Below the pieces are notes generated by a model, which saw only the letters and a list, made by a program, of their open reading frames with translations, was not told the origin of the DNA and did not search any database. From Macrocystis pyrifera (taxonomy: Eukaryota; Sar; Phaeophyceae; Laminariales; Laminariaceae), in assembly GCA_031763025.1 (NCBI GenBank), contig JASSKH010000037.1, positions 1,426,001 to 1,490,000 on the forward strand: DNA of 64,000 nt, read 5' to 3'. Position numbers and translations under genes: made by a program. Positions 1 to 11,443 of the stretch are shown piece by piece (positions within the stretch are counted from its first letter, which is position 1; each line of letters opens with the position of its first letter).

Positions 1-226
1 GGCACACACTGTCGCGAAGGTGCATTTACCTCAACAGTGCTCTCTGCGGGGTACAAAATTAAAGATTAAACTGTTTTCAATGTGTCGACCCGCGGGCTTG
101 ATCCGCTGATCAAGCCCATCGGTGGGGAGAAAAAGCCTTAGGGGTCACGGTGACTCGACCCGCGACGTGTCCCATACATCACGGGTCGTACGGAGTCTGG
201 CGGATCGGGTAAAGTCAGGAGGCGCT

Positions 227-456
227 CATAATCTTATGGGTGGGGTCGGAAAGTTTTTCAATATAATGGGTCGAGTCGGGTCGGATTGGGTCTTGAGGTT
301 TTCCAATACTCACGGATGGGGTCGAGTCAGATCGGGAAGTTTTCATAATATCACGGGTTGGTTCGGGTCGGGTCGGGTCGGGTCGGGCCAGATGTCGACA
401 GTTGACGTTTTTCGAGTCTCGGGCTGGGTCACCCGACCCGACCCGACCCGACTCAG
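227..456. repeat. GGGTC pentamer array with inverted end
   Basis: The stretch is built from GGGTC/GGGTT-type pentamers. It has a pure run at about 361-386 and the complementary pure run (GACCC) at about 429-452. The two pure runs can pair, so the array ends in a potential hairpin with a loop of about 45 bases. The open frames on both strands here (113 and 93 codons) are repeat-driven and show no protein family, so they are not called as genes. Confidence 0.8.
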
Positions 457-975
457 CCCGTGAGAGGTGACCCAATCCGTGACACGTGGAGAACACTGAA
501 TGATTTCAGCACGATGAGGCCGCCCGCTGTGAGCGTCTCAACGAGGTACAACCGTGCGGTCATCCTTGAGCGCGATATTAGAGAGTCCCCGCTCCAGAAA
601 CGCAGGCAGACGCGCTGTACCACGGCATGACCCCCCGCAACTGTACTGCTAAGCATTCTCACAACGATCACATTGACATATAATATAGTGTAGGTTTTGG
701 CGCTTAAGTCGCAGCGTATCCGCAATATATATATATATATGGGTGTGCGATGATGCTTACTGGTGTAACCTATTATCGTTGGTTTGAGCAACGCGGTCGC
801 TCCGGCTGCGCCCACAAGGTGGAGAACAAACGTTCTTGGTAGGCATCGATCGCCGAGAAGGACACAGCAGCAGTCGTTCCCTGGGTTGACCTTCATGACC
901 CCACCCCCACACATTTGCCGATTTTCTGCCCTACCCTCCCTCTCGTGACGCCCCTTCTTCCTCAATGCGCCGCAG
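457..975. other. No gene recognised; (TA)n at 725-742
   Basis: I see no supported exon here. A short TA dinucleotide run lies at about 725-742. The 176-codon minus-strand open frame has no recognisable family and no convincing composition. Confidence 0.5.
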
Positions 976-1190
976 TCAACCATGCCTACGGGAACAACAC
1001 CGTCGAAGCTGGCCCCACTCTCGGCGTGGCAGTGGTGGCTTGGCTCCTAGGTCTTGCCGGCACCATCACCATCCTGGTACTGCGCTCACGTGCTACAAAC
1101 GACCATGAGGGTCCCTTCAGGAAGTTCATGTCTGGAGAAGGCAGCATGGCCGGAGGAGCTTCGGCGGGACACAATGTCTCGACGGTGTAA
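976..1190 (+). CDS. Possible last exon of a single-pass membrane protein
   Basis: Open frame ending in TAA at 1188-1190. A pyrimidine-rich stretch ending in CGCAG at 971-975 is a good acceptor and would give entry in phase 1. The exon reads an extracellular-looking stretch (NNTVEAGP), then a strongly hydrophobic helix (TLGVAVVAWLLGLAGTITIL), then a basic stop-transfer RSR and a short polar tail rich in Gly and Ser. This is the pattern of the C-terminus of a type I membrane protein. No family is recognised and no upstream exon was found, so it may belong to a gene lying mostly to the left. It could also be a chance open frame. Confidence 0.35.
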
Positions 1191-2105
1191 CCGTTTCCAA
1201 TGCGCAATGGGGCGGGGCAAAGAAAAAGTAGGATTGCGCGCCTTGTGCGGGCTTGCAGCTTAAGTAATATTAGAATCACCGGCCGAAATTTGTAGGGGGT
1301 TTCGTCGAGTTTAGTATGACGGAATTCTCCTTGATACAAAGCAGGCATGATTCTCTGTGTTTTTTGCACGCAGGCTGGGTGCTGCTGTAGAACAGCGCCG
1401 GGCCCGTTTTCGCCCTGCCACTGTAATCCCTGCCATGCTGCATAGTCCCTGTAGATTGTATTGCTGTTGCCTCTTACAGTAGGATAGAAGCTGTGTATTG
1501 CGTGACTGCCAGGTGCTCGACCCAGCCATCGTTTGAATAATATCCTGCATAGGTCTCACCATTCGCCAAGGTTAGTACTCCGAGCACCCGGTGGCTTGTT
1601 AGGTGGTCCGCGTGCCTACTGAGATCAATTTCGTGGGTTCAAGTATCACCGAGTACATACTTGTAAGGACTTTTTCTTGCATAAAAAAAAATAATTGGCG
1701 GAAAGCGGATGAGTCAGCTACTTCGATGAAAATCGACGAGCAGTGGGAATGCCGAACCCTATGCGCGACAAAAAATGAAGGCACGTACCGGGGGGGAGAA
1801 CGGACGACACCTGTGACCACGGCTTGTCCAGAAGACCGCTGAGGGTAAAACCTCATTCGAGTTAAGCTGGAAAGTGAAAGTGATGATTAAAATAAAAAAT
1901 AATCAAGTTTCGGGTAGATGCCTGTATCTTATTGTACTAGTACTCGTGGTCGTTCTTGAATAATGGCACCCGCGTGCTGGTCCTCGGTGTGCTGTTGTTT
2001 ACTGTATTGCACCCGATGATATGCATTCGCGTGCTATCCCACAGTTTGTCTTTTTTATTTGTATGTAGTGGGCTCTGTGGTGAGTAGGGTGGTAGGGGGG
2101 ACTGT
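1191..2105. other. No gene recognised
   Basis: The open frames are short and unconvincing on both strands. No repeat family recurring elsewhere in the window was noticed. Confidence 0.5.
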
Positions 2106-2214
2106 TATTACTGGGGACCATAGTAAATAGGACCAAATATTGTTAGTAAAAATAGGTAAATATACAGGTTTTTATGTATGACATAGGTCCTATTAACTAT
2201 GGACCCCCGTAATA
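2106..2214 (+). mobile_element. MITE family A, copy 1
   Basis: A 109-bp element with inverted ends TTACTGGGGACCATAG / CTATGGACCCCCGTAA, flanked by TA. The interior carries the family motif TATTGTTAGTAAAAATAGG. At least nine near full-length copies and one remnant lie in this window. It is non-coding. The TA flanks and length suit a non-autonomous element mobilised by a Tc1/mariner-type transposase, which is an inference. Confidence 0.9.
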
Positions 2215-2403
2215 GCAGTACCTCGTATAGCAGTGATGGAATGGGGAAGGTCGGTCGGACAAGGAGATCCAAACGAGACGAAGCAGGACGTTCGCCCAAA
2301 ATGGGAACAAAAGCAGCTTGGACATTAGTCCGAGGGGGTGTTGCCTTGCGTGTCATACGCCGATGTGTATCATCAGGTGCCGGTATGATGCGATGACGAC
2401 GCT

Positions 2404-3730
2404 TGTTAGGTGCAAAGGCAGTATGGACCTAGGGGCCGACTATAGTGCTACCAGGTGTGCCTCTGACTCTGCTCTGGTCACTCACACAAGGTGCTTGACG
2501 ATGTTGGAAGTTATAGACTCCTATATTAATTGGTGCTTGCCTCGCTCTAGACTGCGCTCGATGTCTTCTGGGCGAAGGGGCGGGGCATTCAGCAGTCGGG
2601 CAGACGATAACGCCTGCCAGGTATGATGAGGGGACGCTTGCTACAAATCAGAACGCCCTAACAGGGGAGAGGGGATATCATAACACTAGCCCATCCTGAA
2701 GGGCCGTATATGCAGATTCATATGAAACTCAAGCAGGAACCAAACCCATCCAGAGAATTCGGAGAATGGATCGAAGATGCGGTGCTTCACAACCAACTCC
2801 CACACCTCTAGCATGTAAGGCTGAAGTCGATTACACGTGTACACTGTGCCGTTTACGCCGGGGGCAGGAGGGCTTTGCGCTCCTGGTGCTCGCGGCGGAG
2901 AAGCTGCTGCGGCGGCAGAAGAACGGCCGTCTTCGCGGGGACCAGGGATGATAAGCACACCTGGTGCTGGCGGTGAGGAACATGTAGTGCCTACATTCCC
3001 AACCAGGGGACCGTCTTTTCGTGGGGACCAGGGGCGGTACGATTCCCTGGTGCCGGCGGTGAAGAACACGTAGAACCTACGTTCTCAACCAGGAAGCTGT
3101 CTTCGCGGGGGCGAGTGGCGGTAGGTACGCATACCTGGTGCCGGCGGCGAAAGGACAACGCTTGCGCCGGAGAGGCGATGGTCAGGGCTACGTCACTCTC
3201 TGCTGCAAACAGCTGCGACTATAGCGCTGTCGTCGAGGACAACAGTAGCGCACGGTTGTCGGTGACACGTTCGCTACGTGGCAGTTGGGTGAAGACGACC
3301 ACCGGAAGAAACGTCGAGAACGGAACGAACCACTTGCCTGGGAGTCTTCAGCTGAGCGATGTCCGTGTCGGTGCCGTTGTCCGCTGTTTTGGCAGAGGGC
3401 GAGCGCTTGTGGGGGCCCTTGCCCAGTTTGCCTGACTTCGGTCCTGTCGAGGACGCCAGTGTTAAGTGTAAAGGCGCTATTGACCTAGGGACAGACAACT
3501 GCTAGCAGGTGTCCTCTGGCTATGCTCTTGTCACTCACACAAGGTGCTTGACGACGTTGGAAGTTATAGACTCTTGTACTAGTAGTTGCTGTTTGCCGCG
3601 CCGGATGTCGTCTGAACGAAGGGGCGAGGCATTCATCAGTCAGGCAAGCGATAACGCCTGCCAGGTAATGATGAAGGAACGCTTGCTACAAATCATCACG
3701 CCGCAACAGGGGAGAGGGGATACCACAACA
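2404..3730. mobile_element. Small LTR-like relic (TRIM-type candidate)
   Basis: Two direct repeats of about 270-280 bp (2404-2685 and 3460-3730) begin TGTTA and end TAACA or CAACA, the inverted termini expected of LTRs. They share a long common core including CTCACACAAGGTGCTTGACG. The 774-bp interior has no recognisable retroviral-type protein and holds a tandem repeat. Total length of about 1.3 kb is the size of TRIM elements. Arms are clearly diverged and no clean target duplication is seen, so it is old and broken. A plain segmental duplication is the alternative. Confidence 0.45.
2925..3160. repeat. Minisatellite, about 2.5-3 units of 83-89 bp
   Basis: The motif CCGTCTTCGCGGGGACCAGG recurs, with changes, at about 2927, 3010 and 3099. 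Each is followed by a CCTGGTGCYGGCGGYGA-like block and an AACCTACRTTC-like block. The array lies inside the interior of the LTR-like relic. Confidence 0.75.
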
Positions 3731-5008
3731 CGTTCCTAATTTTTGTTTTGTCGCGTTTATTCACTTGAGCAGCGATAACTTAAATCACGCTCAAGCACTT
3801 GAGTAACGAGAACTCAAAGCACGCCAGTGGCGAGAACGCTCAAGCACTTGAGAGTAACGGCAACGATTTTTTGGCTGCAGACTACAGACTACAATATACA
3901 GGGGATATTGGTGCATGGAACAACGCTAAAATGACGCATCTCCTGTGACCACACGCATGGTAGAGAAGGCGCTCGCTCGCCAACACGCCCCTTACGGCTT
4001 GCGAAGGAGTTCGTCGAGCACAGCGCTCGCTCACCGACAGGCCGCCTGTGCGTGTACCACCACGGGCCAGTTGTTGGCACGGGTAAACAGTGGTTGATAC
4101 TGTCAGATGTACTGCAGGTGATGCTCTTGGTGCAGACCATTATGAAAGGTATGAAAACTGCACATTGCTTGGAAAACGGGCTGTGGCAAATATCGTGATG
4201 CTCAACACACACGGCACCCCAGAAGGTGATGATACTTCGCGCCCGTCTGTGTTCCGGCTATTCGTACTTGTGGACAGGATCGTTGGACTCCACGAAATCG
4301 AAAATATGGGCAGAGTCACGCCTGAGGGGACTCTTTACTAATAAAAACGGCTCCAGACACACCAGAAAACAGTTTCCGTTATAGAGACCACAGATGAAGC
4401 TGGGGATTTTTTTTTCTTGGACGGTCGTATGCACGAGCGATATGGTCCAAATGAGACCAGGGGACGGTGGGAGCGACGCGCTGCTTCGTGCTGGTTAATT
4501 TTCCCTGCTACATACGGTGAAAATGCGAAAACAGTATGACTTTTCAGGAATTAAAATTCCAGGAACGTTATTCCCGGGACGTTTTCTACTTTTTCTCGTA
4601 TGACCGGTTTCATCTGTTAACAAGCTGCAACCGAACCATGCTGTCGTTGCTTTCTTTCGCACAGGCTACACGTGTGTGCCCCATATTTCAGCTGTTCGCT
4701 CTGCGGCGACCAGTGCTCCAAACCAATCGAAATGAAGCACCCGACTGGCGGCCTGGCGGCAACATACCGGCTTCCGGCGGCGCGCCGAGAAATAGAAAAA
4801 TATCGAAACGCCAAGAAAACGTTGCGCCTCGCATTTTCACGTGTTTTAGTGATAAAAAGTTGTTGTGAACAATTGTGGCAAGAATTTCCGGACCTCAGCG
4901 GCTGCTGCGGCCTCCCAACGACAGTGCAAGCTCCTTCCGTGATAACAGCGTGCTCGCGCAACGCGAAACAAAGCGATAGACGCGTAGTGTCCTACCATCT
5001 CACCTTAC
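3731..5008. other. No gene recognised
   Basis: Diverse open frames exist, the longest being 125 codons at 4672-5049, but none shows a family, a plausible exon structure or a repeat match. The ACTTGAGTAACG-like words near 3765-3860 form a small local repeat. Confidence 0.4.
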
Positions 5009-5117
5009 TATTACGGGGGACCATAGTACACAGGACCGAATATTGTTAGTAAAAATAGGCAAATATATAGGTTTCGGTGTTTGCCGTAGGTCCTATATAC
5101 TATGGCCCCCCGTAATA
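5009..5117 (+). mobile_element. MITE family A, copy 2
   Basis: Inverted ends TTACGGGGGACCATAG / CTATGGCCCCCCGTAA flanked by TA. The interior is the family TATTGTTAGTAAAAATAGG block. It is non-coding and lies just downstream of the 2-oxoglutarate oxygenase gene (transcribed leftward). Confidence 0.9.
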
Positions 5118-5391
5118 ATTGCCTGTGCCGAAAACGTCCCACAACTACCTACCAGGTACTTGGTATGATATTTTATACCAGGTACAAATTATTGTTGTTG
5201 ATATGCGTTGTGCTGTTGTGAGTGATCTGAAACAAGCAACGCCGCAAAGGTGAGCTGTTGTGAGTGAGTTTTAAAACGAGCAACACCGCAAAGGTGGTGA
5301 ACATTCGTTGGCACTTTTACTTTTCCGTTCCATCTACCACACCCGTCCCAAAAAATTAAAAAAAAAAAGAAAAAAGTACACGTTTTCTTTC

Positions 5392-8300
5392 TCAATTGTC
5401 CAGGACCAGAGCCTTGCCCTTGTCAAACGTCAGGAACGACTGCACGCTCACACGCGTGCCCATGGGAAACCCCTGGGCAGCGTGCGGGCGCTGCACGCAC
5501 AGAACGACCAAATCTCCCGGCGCCACCTTGATGAGCCTTGGGCGGGGCAGCCGTCTCCGCAGCAGCGCTTGCCCCTCCTCTCCCTGCACCGTGAGATGCG
5601 ACAGCGTCTCCGCGTGCCGGTAGAAGTCCCAGCGAGATCGAATCGCCAACGGCCACACGGCTAGCTCTCCTCCCGTTGGCGGAACCTTCAGGTAAATGTT
5701 CGCACTGAACGTCCCCCTGCTTTCAACCATGGGGGCCAGCTCGTCGACGTGCATGAACCCATCCACGTATTTGGTGGGTCCTCTCATGACCCTCGCCACC
5801 CCGGCTAGGAACGCTCTGCCCTCCTCGTTTTTCTTTATGCTCGAACCTTGCGGCCAGACCTCGTCCAGCTCAAGCCTTAGTTTGTCTAGAGGTCCTAGGT
5901 GCGGCGGCTGTCCGGCAGCGGCTCCCTCTCGCCACCAGCGCATGTTGGGCAGAGCACCGTCAAAATAGGCTGTTCGATCATGCGAGCGCGGCACAAGGCA
6001 GGCGTTCGGGATTGGCGCGGATTGTCGGCGTCCTTGGTCTCTTTGTAACAGGAACCGGCATACTATTACGGGGGACCATAGTTAACGGGACCAAATTTTG
6101 TTAGTAAAAATAGGAAAATATATAGGTTTTTATATATACCATAGGTCCTATTAACTATGGACCCCCGTAATAGGTACCAGATGAAATGGTACCTGGTACA
6201 CAATAAGATAGCGTCATGGGCGACTGAGTGCGACGGACTCGACCCATGCATGAATATAGGTATCTGCTTCGAAGGAGAGTACGAAGTTACAGCTGTTGTA
6301 GAGACTACGTTTACCCTCGTGCCCTACAACATGATTTCTACTGCAGTGGAATCAAGTACCGCCCGAACTAATTAAGTGTTGACTAGCGCAAAAAAGCGTA
6401 CCGGCACGTGTTGACGGCTGGTCCAACTAACTGCGTACTTTGTACGTAGACCAAAGGAGCAGAATTGTAGGAGAGGCTACGGCAGCGGCCGCCATTCCTA
6501 CCTATGATACACGAAAAAAGTAAAGAAATTGCGTACGTAACACCGTACATCATAGACCACTAAAATCGACTAGGAGTACGTACTCGTCCCTGCGTTTCTA
6601 CCCTGCGTTTCTATAACGGAAAATCAAGATGAGTCCGGTTCGTAAAGTATCACTGCAATAAATATTGTTTGGAAAAAGAGAGCATGCTGTAATCAAATGA
6701 ACACTCCTTCATCAAGTGAAACACCACAATCCAGGATATATAGCAAAAAAAAACAAGCCAAAGCAGCAATCACAGAACAAATCACAGCCAACAAACTTAT
6801 AAGTGCAACAACAGAGGCACACCAGCACACAGTCCACAACTCACACAGCACACGATTTCCCTGGGTGTTGTGGCATTCGGGGGTGGGTGCCTGGAATTTG
6901 CGCCAGGGAGTCTTCCGCTCTGTTTGGTTCTCACACACACCACACAACGACACCAAGCAAGGGGGGTACAATATGCGCTACGTAGTGACCTATCAACGAG
7001 AGGATTGCTGTGCGCCGCAGTGCTGCTGTGCTCGTGGCATTCGGGGGTCCATGCATGCATGGAGTCGGCGCTAAAGGGTCTTCCGCTTCATTGGGTTCCA
7101 CACACAACAACGACACCAAGCAAGCGAAATGTGTGCTACTGAGCCATCAACGAGAGGATGATTGCTGTATTCGTAGGCTACGTCGTTTTGGTGCTCGTGG
7201 CATTGGGGGGTCTGCACCTGGACTTGGCACCAGCGGGCTTTCCGCTTCGTTTGGCTATCACTCACTCACAACACGCAACGACATCAAGCATTTTGCGTAC
7301 AAGTAGTGACTTTGCAAACGACAAGCACGTACATTATTCGAAACACGTTTCGAATCTTTTCACGAGCGAACACGGTTTTTTAATTTTCTCGGCGCCTGTT
7401 TTTTTCGGTGGTCCTTCCGAAATCGCTATGGCATGCATCTACGTACGACCGCGATGATCTCCCAACACAAAGAAGAAAAAGAAACACCGTCCACCCACTA
7501 CAAAAAACAAGAAGAGTTCGCGGACCATCAGCAGCGGTTGATCGGCATCGCATCAGCGCAGACAGAGAGCACAGTGGGCACACCCGCACAGCACCACGCG
7601 GCAGGACAGCCACCGCTGAGGCCGTGCGCATCCAGTGTCTCAGATGGGAACGGCTCGCTGGGCGCTACCTGCTGCGGGTCTCTCGTGTGCTTCCCGTTAG
7701 GGCCTAGGGTAACCGGAAAACATAAAAAACAACTTTCGAAAATGTTTTTTCCAACTTGGATTCGATTTCATGAACAATACGTGTTGGCGTCCTATCGGGA
7801 AAGGTAAATTACTTGTCCAAATATTTCTGAAATCGAAAAAACGCAGCACGTATCACAACGCCCAGCTAAGAAGCTAAAAAACGTCGACGAGAATAGACGA
7901 GAGCGAAGGCACGCGTTGGCGCGTGCGCGCCGACAACAGCCTCATTTCGTTTTTGGCGGCGAAGGCTAGCTCAGGGTATCTTGGGTGGGCGGAGGGATTC
8001 CTAAAAAGATACGGGCGGGACAGCGACGGCGATGCAGCTGTCGCAGTCTTGAGCGTATCCTCTAGTTTTTTTGGGTCGATCCTTCGGTTCTCGTGCAGTT
8101 TGGCGCATCGAGTCGCTTGAAAAGTTGGAATTGCGACCGCCATGATTGTTTTAGAGGCGCCACCGCCGGGGTACTCTGTGCTATGGTTTGTAGGCGTGGG
8201 CGCGGCTGTTGTCCCGGTGGCCTCGCGTTGTGGTTCACGTGTTATCGCCTCGGTCCCGGTCATCGATGCGATCAACAAATGCACTGGGATGTCCCAGGGG

Positions 8301-10488
8301 CGTTGACCCACCGTGAACATGCCGGCCGATTTCGGGTCAACTCTAAATTTCGAATTTGATTCACAACAAAAGAAATTCCTGGGACCTTTACTTTTTCGTC
8401 CAATTTGAATTTGATATACCCCAAAATCCTAATCTTTGGTGGTGGTGCGTTTTTAGGCCGATGAAAAAAAAATGATTTTACTTTTTTCCAACTTGGATTT
8501 AACATTTCTTCGTTAACACGGGCCCTTATGCGATCCCTTCCACAGAGTCCGCGGCCCACGGACAATCAGCCGCAAGCAGCCGCAGTTGATCGCTATCGAT
8601 CAGCCCAGACAGAGAGCACAGCGGGTCCACCCACACAGCACCGCGCGGCAAGACAGCCGCCGCCGAGGCCGTGCGCACCCAGTGTCTCGGATGGGAACGG
8701 TTTGCTGGGCTACCTGCCGTGCTCTGCTGGTCTCTCGTGTGCTTCCTGTTGCGCGATCCCTTCTAAACCTCTACCTCCGAACTAACTTTACACTTGGGTA
8801 TTCAAGAGTAACGCTTGCTGCTGTACGAGTAGACTAAAGCAGAGGAGGTTTTTGCAGGTATAGCGGGTCAAAAACGATCTAGCTGTACGCCGAAGCACAG
8901 AGGACGGCTAGGGGAATGAGGAGGTGTGATCGGCGGCGTGTAGGTCAACGGTGGCTGGTGGAGTGCGGTGTGATCGGCATACTCGTGTGGTTGTCGCATG
9001 TTCTGCTTTTCGTACGCAGTACGTTCGATCTATACATTTGTTGATTTGTTTATCGACACACCCAACACACACAATGGCGACAGTTGTAAATATCCTGCTA
9101 CGCGAGTTCCTAGAGACAGCTTTACTGTCTTTGGCGTACTCTACGTACTGCTGCTGCTATGCCGCAATCGTTTGCTGTGCAGTATACTTCAAGATAGTTG
9201 CGTATCAGCAGAAAAACGGGAAGATGCCTGCGTCCACGGACGAGGGGAATCGACGAACTGGTACGTACCTATTTTATTCCTGGTTCCAAGTATATGATGC
9301 ATGCCAGGAATGATGTCGGATTACGGCCGGATAAGCCTTTCTTACGCGTATTTCGGCAAAACTATTAATAGTAAAAAACATGGTCCATGGAAATTACGTC
9401 AAAACCAGGGGACGTTTACAGAGATATATCCCCGATAGGATCAAAGCGCAACCTCAAAGTCCAGATGTGGCTGCTGGAAAGTAAAAATGCAGGGGTTTCC
9501 TACTACAGATATTTTTTTTTTCGGTTTTTCGTTTACAGGGGGCTGGGGGGGTCGCGTAATTTCGCCGGCCCAGTCCTGCTACGAGTACTTACTGGCAAAC
9601 GGCTCGCCGTAGACGTAATTACGCAACCCGATATCACTACATGCCAGTACAACGTTCTTAAAAGCCCCCCTTCCTGTAATATAGGAGAGTAGTGGTGTAG
9701 TACTGCTGCACACGTACGTACCTGGTCACAACAGCAGCAGCAGCAGCAGCAGCAGCGTACGCTCGTGTGATACCATCCAAAATATTTTGGGGAAACGCAG
9801 GACACGGCCATTCACTGGGGCTGCGGTATTATACTGCTGTACTCGTACGAGACTTGAACTTCTGGCTGGGCCGGCACAACTGTCTGACCAAGGAGGCGCC
9901 ACCAACATTTTCACGACCTCGCTTTTTCAAAAGTGGAGACGATATCGCACCAGCACCGCCATATACTATGTACCCACCCGCACCGACGGCCGCTACCGGG
10001 TACCTCGTAGGCTGGTAAGGCAGTGGTGATTCGATGCAACGTGCGCTTGACACACCCTACTCACCTTCGACGGCGCCTGGACCTTCTTGAGCAGCCACGT
10101 TGTACGGTTTTCCCACGCTCAAAACATCGCTGCTTTCTAGCCCTCGCGGGGAAGATACCTTCCAGTTCTGTGTCGTCTGCCCCTCTAATCTACTAGCTGC
10201 GCTGGCGGAAGCCTCCTTCGGGTAGAAGCCCGGTACATGCACAGCGCAAGCTTGATGTCGAAAGAGCTTCTCCAAGTCATCCTTGGCGAGGTATTGGCGC
10301 GTAATGATATCAACGGAGGGCTCTTCGAAAAGATCTTCGATGCGCCCAAACCTTCGTTCTAGCTCTCTAGCAAACATTGCAACACCATCCCGGCGCTGTG
10401 AAATCGACAGCAGCCCACCTAGATTCCTAGCGCGCTTCATTAGTTCGGTGAAGTGGGCAGACAGCAGCACAGCCCAAGTGAGCAGCAT
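5392..10488 (-). CDS. 2-oxoglutarate/Fe(II) oxygenase, two exons
   Basis: Exon 1 (10488-10065) starts at the first ATG of its frame with a hydrophobic N-terminus (MLLTWAVLLSAHF, signal-like). It reads through HVPGFYPKEA, NWKVSSPRGLESSDV and GKPYNVAA, and ends at the donor TCGAAG/GTGAGT in phase 1. Exon 2 starts near 6033-6041 at one of two acceptors of matching phase and ends with TGA at 5392-5394. It holds KLRLELDEVWP, the iron-binding HVDELAP (HxD), GTFSANIYL, and the distal RPHAAQGFPMGTRVS (third iron-ligand His, and the Arg ten residues on that would bind 2-oxoglutarate). This is the HxD...H...R set of the double-stranded beta-helix oxygenases, so an oxidising enzyme is likely; the substrate is unknown. 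The intron of about 4 kb holds MITE, tandem and foldback-derived repeats. Using only the first ATG in exon 2 (5943) would lose exon 1, so the joined model is preferred. Exon 1 start is the least certain point. Confidence 0.8.
6064..6172 (+). mobile_element. MITE family A, copy 3 (in oxygenase intron)
   Basis: Inverted ends TTACGGGGGACCATAG / CTATGGACCCCCGTAA flanked by TA. On the minus strand it ends only about 22-30 bases before the acceptor of oxygenase exon 2, so the branch-point region of that intron must lie in or next to the element. Confidence 0.9.
6860..7305 (+). repeat. Three tandem units of about 164 bp
   Basis: Three units begin GTGGCATTCGGGGG (or GTGGCATTGGGGGG) at about 6868, 7032 and 7196. 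Each continues through TCTTCCGCT and ACAACGACACCAAGC-like blocks and ends in a CATCAACGAGAGGAT-like block or its remnant. The open plus-strand frames crossing the array reflect the repeat and show no family. It lies inside the oxygenase intron. Confidence 0.75.
7525..7707 (+). repeat. Dispersed repeat B, copy 1
   Basis: About 185 bp shared with 8550-8750 in the same orientation. Shared blocks include CAGACAGAGAGCACAG, GAGGCCGTGCGCA, AGTGTCTC and TCTCTCGTGTGCTTCC. No coding potential is recognised. Confidence 0.75.
7720..8525 (+). repeat. Single-arm copy of foldback family C
   Basis: This region matches, on the opposite strand, the arm at about 31490-32260 (shared blocks GGCGCCACCGCCGGGGTA, GGGCGCGGCTG and CCGTGAACATGCC-like). 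It also matches 32380-32700 in the same orientation. The right edge carries CGTTAACACGGGCCC, a motif repeated at the ends or centre of related elements. It lies between the two copies of repeat B inside the oxygenase intron. Confidence 0.6.
8550..8750 (+). repeat. Dispersed repeat B, copy 2
   Basis: Direct copy of 7525-7707, diverged by scattered substitutions and small length changes. The two copies flank the foldback-family segment, so they may be a target that was duplicated or the ends of a larger composite element. Confidence 0.7.
8760..10064. other. Oxygenase intron, left part; (CAG)n at 9731-9756
   Basis: No exon is recognised here. There is a CAG trinucleotide run at 9731-9756 and a TACTGCTGTACTCGTACGA compound word at about 9834-9852. 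The plus-strand open frames of 80-120 codons show no family. Confidence 0.5.
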
Positions 10489-11410
10489 GTTCTTTGCAGC
10501 GGGGGGATTTTGAACATTTTCCCCGTACCAGCAAGCCTTCGAGGTTTTAAAAACTCTGAACTCCGACGAAATCTCTTCAAAGCAAGGCTGGGTGACTGCA
10601 GCAAGGAAAGGACGCACTGCTGCACCACCAGCGAACTCACAGAATTCCAGAGGTTAGGACCGAGAGCAATGCGGAGTGAAAGGAAACCGAAAGCCAAGCC
10701 TCACAACTTCGATACCTTAATCCAGACATTTCAGCTGACAACAGGAGGCCTTCCGCAGCTACTGCAAGACGAAATCGAGATTACGTCCAAACAGTGAGTT
10801 CCTCTTGCCACATTTTCCTTGAATGCCACGCTTGTCACAGAATGCCACAAAGAAGAGAAGGACACATGGACAAGGACAGCAGTGCGGTGGTATTAACGTC
10901 TTGATAGACTTCTGGGAGTATACTTGTGGGAGCATCTATGAGACTGCCATTTTCCATTTTTCCGCACTTGGGGTCCCACTTAGTGCGGTTCCGTGTTACG
11001 TACGTATGATGGTGCGGTGAGATTTGCTTGTCCAACGAGTTCGTCCCACTTTCTTTAGTGTGGTTGACTCCTTCAACCTTAGCGCAGCAATCGTGTGGGG
11101 CTGGTCCTTCATTCAGACGGTGCCTGCATCACAGCAACCTTAAGAGAGTCGTGTGTTGTGTTTTTTCCCTTGCCACTTATTATCTTCGCCTTTCTTACCT
11201 CTCTCTCCTACGTGCCATTAATATTAATACGTTCTGTATTAGTAGTCGTAACTCAGATCCAGGATCAGCAAGCACGCTCTTTTTTTACCCGCCCCACTAC
11301 GGTACGTGTCTTTTACTTACCACGTCGCGAGAAGCGCTTTCTTCACTCGTCGACTCGCGTCGAAATCTGCATACACACGCAAGGATTTTTTCTGCAGTCG
11401 ATCTGTTAAA

Positions 11411-11443
<33 letters not shown>

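Noticed and set aside
122-496. Overlapping 113- and 93-codon open frames on both strands
   Set aside because: They are produced by the GGGTC repeat; the composition is repeat-driven and there is no family.
5941-5994. Start of the oxygenase at 5994
   Set aside because: That codon is GTG. The frame stays open upstream to an acceptor of the phase required by exon 1, so it is an exon interior.
9533-9914. Cys- and Leu-repeat open frames
   Set aside because: They come from the CAG trinucleotide run at 9731-9756.
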